This document shows, one piece after another, positions 55,335-64,000 of a stretch of 64,000 nucleotides of DNA. Positions within the stretch are counted from its first letter, which is position 1; each line of letters starts with the position of its first letter. The stretch spans positions 102,798,237 through 102,862,236 of the forward strand of contig CM022302.1 in assembly GCA_011799875.1 (NCBI GenBank), given 5' to 3'. Position numbers and translations under genes: made by a program. A model generated the notes under the pieces. That model saw nothing but the letters and a program-made list of their open reading frames with translations, made no database searches and was not told where the DNA came from. The DNA is from Thinopyrum elongatum. Lineage: Eukaryota > Streptophyta > Magnoliopsida > Poales > Poaceae.

Positions 55335-58300
55335 CTAACATCTGATGTCAAGTTCCACATGGTATTCTCCGGTTTTATTTATGACGTGGTCAAGAAAGAA
55401 TCCCGCCAATTCCTCTTGAATTGCTCGTATGCGATCTTGTGGTAGGAGTTCATCCCGCATCTGCCACATCTAATTTGAACAAGGGGGTCAATACATATAT
55501 ATGAATGAAACTCAACACAAATGATGGTAATAAAATAAAATTGTGAATATTATTGCTTACGCACTTCATATTGTTTTTTAGAGTAGCCCCGCTCACAGGT
55601 CGTGTGGCGGATGAACTCGCAAACATAGTATCCACAAAAATCATTCCTGCCTTTCTGCCACAACCACTTTACAAGAAATAGAGGTCAATCAAACTGATAA
55701 GCAAGCATGCTAAATGGTATTGATGAAACTAGCTAGAATCAATGGGAGATGCGCGGAACTAGCTTGTAGTACTTACTTTCGGGTGTGTAAATCGCAGCTC
55801 CCCCGGCAGTCCCGGAGCTTCTGCGGTGAACTCTTTCCAAACCCTGCCAGACAAAGAAAACAATTACTTGATATCAGGAAATGAACAAAGTTGCCGATAT
55901 GGTGCGATAACGATCGATCGAACTTACTTCTCGAGCATTTTAGTCATGGCCGCATACTCCTTGGGATCTTTTCGTCTCGAGTGTAAGACGGTTACTAGTC
56001 CCTGCTCAAGCTTAATCTCTAGGAGAATAAAATGGAAGCTGCGCACGCATGCATAACTCATCAATTACATTACTATAACCTCGAGTAATAAGGGAAACCA
56101 AATATGCACAAGACAGTAACACTCACTTGAAGTTGTAAGGAAAGAGTATTTTATCTTTGTTTTGATTTCGAAGCAACGATTGTAGCAAGTTGGCCTCGGT
56201 TTCTTTGGCATTATATTTAACCGTCCATTCATCTATGAGATTTGTGTTAATGAACCCAATATCATAGATTTGTGCTTTTCTGCATTCGACGATTTTCAAT
56301 CTGCATAATATAGTGAGGATAATTATATATACATGCAATGAAAGAGCTGAGCTATATATAGAGACTTAATTACAGAAGTAGTACATACAGACAGTAGCAA
56401 GTGACGATTATTTTTTCGAGGGCCTTTTGATTGAAAAACTGGAAGAACTCTTCAAATGGAACAGACAACAGATCAATTCCAACGAGGTCGTGCTCCGCTT
56501 TAACTCTCAGCGTCAAAGTATCCTTCCCAGACTCGCTGCAGGTGTCCATGTACCACTCATGGAATCTTCGCATCATCGTTGTTAGAGGAGGATGACCAGG
56601 TTTGACGAGAGGCTTCCCGTGCCGGTATTTGTGTTCGTCCACCTCCATTGTATCAAAATGTGCATCGTCGGGCAGGTAATCTGCAGGATTGGTACTGGGC
56701 ACCATCCCCGGATGATTAGCGACGATATCGCTAGACACCTTGAGCGGGGGGCACGATTGGTTCGCTTGTTCGCCGAGCTGGGGAATTTTTTTCCCACTTC
56801 TTCGTTCTGCTAACCTTCGATCACTGCAAGTACTTCCCGACCGCTCCGCTTCCTCATATGTCCTTTCAATAATGCGCTCATAGTTGGTTTGCGGCGGAGA
56901 CGGTGGTGGTCGCTTCAGGGCATCGAGAGTGTGCTTCGCTTTCACCGGATCTATCGTCTCCTTCGAAGGTGGAGATTTCTTTGCAAAAAAGTCCCTCACT
57001 TAGGCACGAGAGATGTCCTCGTTTTCCTTGTCGGTCCTCTCATATGGTAACTTTTCCAGAGGCTTGAGAGATGGACCGTATCTAAATTGCCTCCCGCCTC
57101 TACTTGTACTGCTAGCCGCCGGAGCGGCGGCATCTCTCTTCCGCCGTTTCTTATGAGGCGGAGAAGGAGGCGGAGTGCTCCGACGCGCCGGAGGAGCCGG
57201 AGCGGCGGCGTCTGTCTTCCGCCGTTGCTGATGAGTCAGAGGAGGAGGCGGACTGCTCGGACGTGCCGGAGGAGGCGAAGGAGGAGGCGGAGTGGCCTCA
57301 CGTGCCGGAGCAGCCGGAGAAGGAGGCAGAGTGCCCTGATCACTCGCCGGAGGAGGAGGAGGAGGAGGAGGCGGAGTGCCCTGACTCGCCAGAGGAGGAG
57401 GACGAGGCGGAGGCATCCAGTTCGGAAGCTTGATGAGCTCCTTCCGCCATAGACATGGAGTCTTCAGAGCAAGACATAGCTGAGTCTCCCCTTCACCGGT
57501 AGGGTGGTCAAGCTTGAGCTCCTCAAATCCCTTCGTTATTTCATCCACCATCACAACAGCATAGCCTTGTGGAATCAAACGGCAGTGAAAAGTTGCGTCG
57601 GGTTCAGGAGGTGCAATAGAGCCGACAGCCGCCTTGACTTTGAGGTTCTGCCATTGCGTCATAAGGTGGCAATGTTGAGCCTACGTGATAGCATCCACGG
57701 GGTAGCTAGGAGCCGTGAAGTCAGGCTGCTGAAGGAGCTCGGTGGAAGCCACGCTGCTTCTCCGCTGAGATGGCGGGGTAGCTTCTGGGGTAGCTCCGGC
57801 AGGTCGCTGGCTGTCAACTGCTTGTTCCTCTAGCTTTCGTACCCTTTCATTCAGCTTCTGCATTTCGCTCAGCTCCTGTTTCCTCTTCCTCTCCCGGGTT
57901 TTGTAACCGCCTGCGCCGGGAAACCCAACCTTCCACGCAATGGAGCCTGCCGTGCCTCGTGTTCGTCCTGGGTGCTCAGGATTCCTGAGGGCCTGTGTGA
58001 GCTCGTCGTTCTCTCTGTCGGGAACGAACGTCCCTTGCTGCGCTGCGGCGATATACTTCTGAAGCTTCTTGACCGGTATTTCAAGTTGCTTGTCCGTCCA
58101 AACGCACTTCCCTGTTTCAGGGTCCAAGGTTCCCCCAACCCCGAAGAACCAAGTCCTTGAACGGTCTGGCCAGTGCAATGTCTCTGGTTTGACCCCTTTA
58201 TCAAGCAGGTCATTCTCAGCCTTGTCCCACAACGGCCGGGCTTTGAGGTAGCCACCTAACCCCGTGCGATGGTGATGCTCCTTCTTTGCAGCATATAACT

Positions 58301-59168
58301 TGTTTGTCGTTGACATCTTCTTACTCTTCTCCGATGTCTTGCAGGCCACAAATGCGGGCCAGTGATCTCTTATCTTCTCAAATCGGCCGGTGAATTCTGG
58401 AGTCTTCCCTTTGTCGACAAATGTTGATTTCAACTCATTCTTCCACCTCCTGAATAGATCTGCCATCTTCTTAAGAGCATGAGCCTTGACTAATGGCTCT
58501 ATAACTGGCTTATCCGGATCCTCCTCTGGTGGTAGGGTGAAATTTGCCTTCAGCGCGGTCGAAAGATCATCTTTCTGTCTATCGTTGACATAAGACACTT
58601 GAGGGTCTTCCTTCTTAGGCTGATTCCATTAGTGGATGCTAATCGGGATCATGTCCCTAACAAGAACCCCGCACTGAGCAGAAAATGCTTCCTTGGTCTG
58701 GCTGGGTTCAATCGGTTGGCCATCGCCCTTGATTGCTGTGATCGTGAACCTTTCATCCTGGCGCAACCTTTTCTTCGGGCCTCGTCTCGTTACCGAAGTT
58801 TGGCTCGATCCAGAGGGCTAGAAAAGAAGAAAGAAGAGAGTTAATATGTGTACATACCAAAACAATTAATGCATCAATTAGCTAGTCAGCACAGGCTTAA
58901 TTAATATATATACCTCGCCGAACTTTGCAACAGCTCCTTCCTCCGTTCGGTCACCGGAGCCGTCATCACGGTCTCCTTCTTCCACCGGCATTCGGTCACC
59001 GGAGCCATCATGATCATGTCCTTCCACCTCCATTGTTCGATCACCGGAGCCAGCTTCACCCTCTCCTTCCAGACCATCGGTGTCGTTGAGATATGACATG
59101 ACATCACCTCCTCCGCGGATGATGTCCCCCAACAACTCTTCTTCTTCGAAGTCTCTTTGATGATCCAT
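55335..59168 (-). pseudogene. CACTA accessory protein: Transposase_24 region plus Ulp1-like cysteine protease
   Basis: The first exon (59168 to about 58915) starts MDHQRDFEEEELLGD and has acidic SGDRT repeats. The main exon (about 58819-56390) contains the Ptta/En-Spm block (TWFFGVGGTLDPETGKC, FPGAGGYKTRERKRK), a leucine-rich coil and a long Pro/Arg-rich stretch. Smaller exons encode a Ulp1-type (C48) protease: DIGFINTNLIDEW, FHFILLEIKLEQG (His codon 56032-56034) and WQKGRNDFCGYYVCEF (Cys codon 55633-55635), ending EYHVELDI at 55335. 17 residues after the His, where Asp is expected, codon 55981-55983 gives His. In-frame stops fall near 58630, 57680 and 57000. In the family the protease removes ubiquitin-like modifiers; its role in transposons is unclear. 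Confidence 0.75.
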
Positions 59169-59182
59169 AGTTTCTGCAAATA

Positions 59183-59586
59183 TTACAACATGGCAATTAA
59201 TATACAAACATGAGAGATGGATATATTAGTGGCAAACGTAGACCTAGCTAGCTCGACGCTTATACGGTTTGGGGTGGCCCTCGACAACGCTTCTAGGGTT
59301 TGGGCCGGACCGCCTCTCTCATGAATGTCCGACGTCCGGACCGACAAGGGATTTAACAAAATGGCGCCATTCTGGATGTGCAGAAAATGGTCCATATTTT
59401 TCCTGATCTCATCTACCCTTCTATATGTCACGTTGTCTAGTGTCAAAGGATTCAAGAAAACCATGGCTTCATCATTAGACGGAAGTAACAGGCGCATGAT
59501 GGTATGAAGCTCTCCAAAATTATTTTGGAACGGAGTCCCAGATAGGATAATTAGTTTTTTGGTACGAAGTTTAGCAAGAGCCTTCC
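59183..59586 (-). pseudogene. Fragment of a SNF2-family chromatin remodeller gene (arm 1 and adjoining sequence)
   Basis: The minus-strand frame is open from inside arm 1 to 59183: KALAKLRTKK, SGTPFQNNFGEL, LLLPSNDEAMVFLNPL, then a region that departs from arm 2 after about 59350. It contains only helicase motif III and its surroundings; the ATP-binding motifs I and II and the second helicase lobe are absent. It is probably a captured piece of a host gene. The precise subfamily (CLSY/DRD1-like) is a tentative reading. Confidence 0.5.
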
Positions 59587-59843
59587 GAATATCGCTATTT
59601 GGAAGGCCTTTGCTGAAATTCGTACCAAAAAGTGAATTATTCTATCCGGAACTCCGGTCCAAAACAACTTTGAAGAGCTTCGTAGCATCATATGCCTGTT
59701 ACTTCCGGCTAATGATGAAGCCATGGATTTCTTCAATACTTTGACAGACAACGTGACATATAGAAGAATATATATATAGATGAGATCAGAAAAAAATTGG
59801 ATCAACTTGTGCACATCCATAATGGGGGCATTCTTGATAAATC
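59350..59843. repeat. Inverted repeat with SNF2-helicase-like arms
   Basis: Arm 1 (59350-59586) and arm 2 (59601-59843) are reverse complements with a 14-nt spacer. The inner 190 bp match at roughly 88% by eye. Arm 1 read on the minus strand encodes KKLIILSGTPFQNNFGEL; arm 2 read on the plus strand encodes a close version, IILSGTPVQNNFEEL, with a stop just before it. SGTPxQNN is helicase motif III of SNF2 remodellers, and the neighbouring residues look most like the plant CLSY/DRD1 branch. The repeat lies 0.18 kb upstream of the Transposase_24 gene start. Transcription through it in either direction would give a long hairpin. Confidence 0.8.
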
Positions 59844-59844
59844 T

Positions 59845-59995
59845 ATATATGTCAAAATTCAAACTTTGACATATGATCAAATGTTGCATATGTCAAAATT
59901 CAAACTTTGACATATGATCAAACTTTGATATATGATCAAATGTTGCATATGTCAAAATTCAAACTTTGACATATGATCAAACTTTGATATATGTC
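59845..59995. repeat. Short tandem repeat beside the inverted repeat
   Basis: ATATGTCAAAATTCAAACTT occurs three times (from about 59846, 59887 and 59947), each followed by TGACATATGATCAAA. Each unit is itself nearly palindromic (TATGTCAAA...TTTGACATA). Confidence 0.75.
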
Positions 59996-59999
59996 CACC

Positions 60000-60960
60000 G
60001 CGATATAAAATGATACATAGACTTGTTCGGGCGAGAGGGGGTTGATTGACGTCCCCCCTCATGTCGAAGTTACCGGAATTATCTTCTAGTGGTTTGGGTG
60101 TCCTCGAGAGTTTGTCGGGTAGGGGCGGGAGGGGGTAGGAGATCGACAACGGTTTTTTTCTAGGGTTTGGGTGGCCTCAAGAGTTGGTCGCCCGGTATAT
60201 CGAGAGGGGGGTGAACATTTTACCTTAGTAACTTAGAAAAAAATGTTATCGGGGAGGGGGTATATCGCCCCCCCCTCATGTCGAAATTATCGGGGAGGGG
60301 CTATATCGACACGAGGGGGGACTTCTTTTTCTTCTTCTTCCTTCTTCCTTCTTCCTCTTTTCTTCTTTTTCCTTATATTCCTTTTTCCTCTCCACTAACC
60401 TAAAATCTACTAACCTAAAATGCACTAACAATACAACTAACCTAAAATGCACTAAATCAACTAACCTAAAATGCACTAACCTAAATCAACTAACTCAACA
60501 TATGAATTTATAAAGTGCACTTGATATGTTTCGTGGACTCCTCCCCCCCCCTCATGTCGAAGTTATCGGGGAGGGGGTATATCGACAACGACATACATAC
60601 ATGGAAAAAAATGATATCCATCTATACATACATAGCCACATACATATATACATGGAAAAAAATTATATAAAAAATACATATATGAACAAAAAAATGCTAT
60701 GAACAAAAAAATACATATATGAACAAAAATTCTAGCTTTTGCATATTCTTTGCATATGAAAATAATACATACATTTTGTTTTTCTCTTAAATGTAACTTT
60801 TGCATACACATACATATATATCATCATATACACTACATATATATAATCTATGAACAAAAAAGTTATGAAAAAATAGGACATATCATCATATATATACACA
60901 TACATATCATCATATACACTACATATATATCATCTATGAACAAAAAAAATCATCATATTA
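60000..60960. repeat. Low-complexity interior of the CACTA element
   Basis: CCCCCCTCATGTCGAA followed by TTATCGGGGAGGGG and TATATCGAC recurs at about 60050 (partial), 60283 and 60550. 60390-60490 has CTAACCTAAAATGCA repeats. 60590-60960 is rich in ACATACATATA. No coding sequence is supported. Confidence 0.6.
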
Positions 60961-60969
60961 AAAATAAAA

Positions 60970-61525
60970 CAGAGAGGAGGAGGCCGGCCGGACTGAACGG
61001 CAAGGAGAGGTGCGGCGTGGTCGGGGCAGGCCGGGGGCGCGGGGCGGCCGGCGTCGAGGCAGGGAGCACGGGGTGGCCGGCGTACGTCGAGGCAGGGGGC
61101 ACGGGCCGGGCGGCGCGTCGGGGCAGGGCAGGAGCGCGGGGCGACGACGTCGAGGAGCGGGCGGCGACGGCGACGGCGACCACGGGGCGGCGACGGCGTC
61201 GAGGAAGCAGGGGCAGCCTGGCGGCATTCAGAGAAGAATGGCGGGGTGGGGGGAAATTTCTCTAAGTGTGGGGTTATATACCCACACCTTTGGTCCCGGT
61301 TTGTGGCACGAACCGAGACCAATGCAACCCTTTGGTCCCGGTTCGTGCCACCAACCGGGACCAAAGGTCTCTTTTCGTCAGCCTAAAGGGCGGGAAGCAG
61401 AGATCTTTGATCCCGGTTAGTGGAACGAACCGGGACCAAAGGGTAGCATTGGTCCCGGTTGGTGCCACGAACCGGGACCAAAGGTGGGCATTGGTCCCGG
61501 TTCGTGCCACCAACCGGGACCAATA
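60970..61525. repeat. GC-rich block plus CCGGGACCAAA inverted repeats
   Basis: 60980-61250 is GC-rich, with open frames in several registers that I reject as genes. 61280-61525 carries about eight copies of TTTGGTCCCGGTT and AACCGGGACCAA in alternating orientation. Both parts correspond to 11612-12040 in the left CACTA copy, where the motif is GACTAAA-type. Confidence 0.65.
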
Positions 61526-62401
61526 GCCTGTGCCTGGCGCAGCCGCGGTGGATGTTTAGTCCCACCTCGCTAGCTGAGGAGCTTCGGCACCAGTTTATAA
61601 GCGCGGTTGTGCCTCCCCTTTCGAACTCCTCTCTATTGTAGGTGGGCCTTCTGCGGGCCTGAACCCTGGCCCACCTGCAGGGTTGGGTTTCTAGTCGTAT
61701 TCAGGCCGTGGTGGCCCAGTAGGCGGCATCTTTTTATTTTTTTCCAGTTTTTTTGTTTTGTTTTTTGCATTATTTATTTTCTTTTGTTTTTTGCTTTATT
61801 TTTTTTAATTCTTTTTGCTGTTAGGTCACAAAAATTATAAACTTTCTGTTAGTGCCATTAGTTTTCAAATTTGAATAGTTTAAATTTGAATTCTTTGAAA
61901 TTTGTGTGAATAACTTTACTATAAAAATAGATTTTTGAGTGATTCTTTTTCCTGCTATTTAATATTACTGTGTTTTAACATTATATTCAAAAACAGATTT
62001 TTTTTATTTTAGTTTCTAACAAAAAATTCTTTATGATAATTCTTTTTGCTATTAAAGTTTCTAACAAAAAAATCTTTATGATAATTCTTTTTGCTATTAA
62101 TGTTTTGAACAAAAAATGCTTTGATAATTTTAGTTGCATAATTTTTTATAATTTTAGTTTCAAAAATCTAGAAGTTTATAAATTGTGTTTAGTTGATTCC
62201 TTTTGCTATTTGATTTTTTTTTCCTATTTAGAGTTTTATAAAAGCTTTTTAGTTGATTTTTTTTGCTATTGAAGAATATTATAGTTTTTTTTAGTTGATC
62301 ATAACAGAATACTTTAATTGATTTTTTTAGTTGTTTCCTTTTGCTATTAGAGTTTCATAAAAGTTTTCTAGTTCATTCTTTTCGCTATTAGTTCATTCTT
62401 T
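61526..62401. other. AT-rich CACTA interior
   Basis: Collinear with 12040-12560 in the left copy at its start (GTTTATAAGC, GGCCGTGGTGGCC, GGTCACAAAAATTATAAAC) and then extended by T-rich repeats of the type CTTTTTGCTATTA. No gene seen. Confidence 0.5.
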
Positions 62402-62960
62402 GAGCTAAATGACCCTGAAATTGAAAAGCACTTCAAATGAACTGTGAAAAGGTTGAAAGTTGGTATGGTATTATCATTTCACCCACATAGCATGTGCTAA
62501 AAATTTGAGAGGGTTACGGCAAAAACTGGATGCACTTCGTGTACAAAATTGACAATCTCTTTCGAAGTATCAGGGTTTCGGACAAAAACTCATGTGTTAC
62601 AAAGGGATTTCATTTTTTTGAACTTATTTGAACTCCAGACTTTTTGTGTGTTCAAAATGCACCATTCAAAGCCACATCATCAATTTTCAACCCTTTCTGA
62701 CTTCATTTGGTATTTTTCATGCATTTACTGATTTTTTTGAGCTAAATGACCCTGAAATTGAAAAGCACTTCAAATGAACTCTAAAAAGGTTGAAAGTTGG
62801 CATGGTATCATCATTTTACCCACATAGCATGTGCTAAAAAGTTGAGAGGGTTACGGCAAAAACTAGATGCACTTCGTGTACAAAACGGACATTCTGTTTC
62901 GAAGTATCAGGGTTTTCGGAAACTCGTCTGTTACAAAAGGCATTTCATTTCTTCACATGT
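62402..62960. repeat. Tandem array (about 337-bp units), inverted relative to the left CACTA copy
   Basis: GAGCTAAATGACCCTGAAATTG occurs at 62402 and 62739, giving about 1.7 units. The sequence is the reverse complement of the array at 12565-13488, although the flanking sequences on both sides run in the same direction in the two elements. Confidence 0.85.
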
Positions 62961-63061
62961 AACTGCAGTGATATTCTAGATCAAAGGCATCATCATAATA
63001 GTTGTGGAGAGAAATTCTTCACTTTTTCTTCGCTTGTGTCCTTTGCTTATTGCGCCGTAAC

Positions 63062-64000
63062 CATGGATATTCTTCATCGCTTAACAGGGTGCTTGGGTCA
63101 GCCTTGATTTGAAGGGAGGAATTTCATGAAACTTTTCATAATCTTCAGACATGTCTGTCGTGCCCTCCAATCCCACGATGTCTCTTTTTCCTAAAAGAAC
63201 TATGTGGTGCTTTGGCTCATCGTATGATGTATTCGCTTCCTTATCTTTTCTTTTTCTCGGTTTGGTAGACATGTCCTTCACATAGAAAACCTGCGCCACA
63301 TCATTGGCTAGGACGAATGGTTCGTCTGTGTACCCAGGATTGTTCAGATCCACTGTTGTCATTCCGTACTATGGGTCTACCTGTACCCCGCCTCCTGACA
63401 TATTGACCCATTTGCACTTAAACAAAGGGACCTTAAAATCATGTTCGTAGTCAAGTTCCCATATGTCCACTATGTAACCATAATATGTGTCCTTTCCCCT
63501 CTTGGTAGCTGCATCAAAGCAGACACCGCTGTTTTGGTTGGTGCTCTTTTGATCTTGGGCGATCGTGTAAAAAGTATTCCCATTTATCTCGTATCCTTTG
63601 TAAGTCAATACAGTCGAAGATGGTCCCCTGGACAACGAGTACAGCTCATCAGAAACAGTGTTGTCACCTCTGAGACGTGTTTCCAACCAACTGCCGAAAG
63701 TCCTGATGTGTTCACATGTAATACAGTCGTCACACTGCTCCGGGTGTTTGGAGCGCAGAATGTTCTTGTGTTCATCGACATACGGGGTCACCAAAGTAGA
63801 GTTCTGTAGAACTGTGTAGTGTGCTTGAGACCAAGAATGCCCGTTCCTACATATTATTGAGTCCCCTCCTAGCTTGCCTTTTCCAGTCAGTCTCCCCTCA
63901 TACCGCGATTGAGGGAGACCAATCTTCTTAAGGCCAGTAATGAAGTCAACACAAAACCCAATGACATCCTCTGTTTGATGGCCCATGGAGATGCTTCCTT
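63062..64000 (-). pseudogene. CACTA transposase TNP2, C-terminal part (DUF4218 end and DUF4216), partial at the right edge
   Basis: The minus-strand frame 63986-63369 (EGRLTGKGKLGG, SWSQAHYTVLQNSTL, GYEINGNTFYTIAQD, CKWVNMSGGGV) continues after one TAG at 63369-63371 to about 63110, where a frameshift precedes the last block (LLSDEEYPWLRR in another frame). It is homologous to 13659-14620 but intact at two sites where that copy has stops. The 5' part lies outside the window. Confidence 0.85.

Larger units (their letters stand above)
54762..64000 (-). mobile_element. Large CACTA (En/Spm) element, running off the right edge
   Basis: The left terminus CACTAGTAGAAAAAGGCC starts at 54762, after TGC. 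Subterminal repeats (CCCGGTTCC, GGAACCGGGACTAAA) fill 54775-54960. Interior, left to right, all genes on the minus strand: a Transposase_24/Ulp1 gene (55335-59168); an inverted repeat with SNF2-like arms; low-complexity repeats; a GC-rich block and CCGGGACCAAAGG inverted repeats (60970-61525); AT-rich sequence; a 337-bp-period array; and the C-terminal end of a TNP2 gene. The right terminus is outside the window. It is possible, though less likely, that two CACTA elements abut here. Confidence 0.75.

Noticed and set aside
60380..60490. CTAACCTAAAATG repeats suggesting telomere-like sequence
   Set aside because: The plant telomere unit is TTTAGGG/CCCTAAA; these units have extra bases and vary, so they are a simple repeat of the CACTA interior.
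60831..60925. CACTACATATATATA as a CACTA terminus
   Set aside because: It is part of an ACATATATA low-complexity run and occurs twice; no target duplication or matching end.
60930..61420. Open frames in the GC-rich CACTA block
   Set aside because: Similar lengths on both strands and only Gly/Arg/Ala composition; the homologous left block has no shared frame.

Overview
This window is repeat-dense DNA from a large plant genome. The element families point to a grass of the wheat/barley group (Triticeae): Gypsy elements carrying a second gene antisense to gag-pro, CACTA elements with GGGACTAAA / CCGGGACCAAA subterminal repeats, CTAG-ending Helitrons, a MULE and Stowaway ends. The organism is an inference from those families. 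No bacterial feature, rRNA or CRISPR was seen. Almost all coding sequence is transposon-derived or a broken host gene; the one intact long transposase gene is a hAT transposase at 41270-43795.

Layout. 1-11600: an outer plus-strand Gypsy element (3' LTR from 10684) whose antisense gene is split by a complete 9.2-kb minus-strand non-autonomous Gypsy (831-9998, GGGGG target duplication). 11600-18332: a left-truncated CACTA element with a decayed TNP2 transposase, ending 45 bp from a second CACTA terminus. 18378-28434: mostly anonymous sequence holding a 4.2-kb TG...CA unit with a perfect 5-bp duplication (probable solo LTR, 23123-27316) and two Helitron 3' ends. 28820-30900: an FKBP53-like nuclear immunophilin gene fragment without its catalytic domain. 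31380-39100: AT-rich repeats, a minus-strand Helitron (33208 to about 36927) and a Gypsy gag remnant hit by a 980-bp CACTA.

39560-53010 is a nest of elements. A Copia 3' LTR was invaded by a hAT element (39904-44002) and by a Pack-MULE (44060-52845). The Pack-MULE carries exon 1 of a protein phosphatase 2C gene, and was itself hit by a short-LTR Copia element (45336-50547) and by a 5'-truncated LINE (50882-51679). 53121-53990 is a second, shorter copy of the FKBP53-like gene. 54005-54761 is a PIF/Harbinger fragment cut by a CACTA element that runs from 54762 off the right edge. That CACTA carries a Transposase_24/Ulp1-protease gene, a TNP2 gene, and between them an almost loop-free inverted repeat whose two arms both encode a fragment of a SNF2-type chromatin remodeller.

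How it fits together: most boundaries were found from target-site duplications, so the order of insertion can be read. The most unusual item is the SNF2 inverted repeat (59350-59843), a plausible hairpin-RNA source against a remodeller gene family. Others are the Ulp1-like protease whose active-site Asp position encodes His, and a tandem array lying in opposite orientations in two otherwise collinear CACTA copies.
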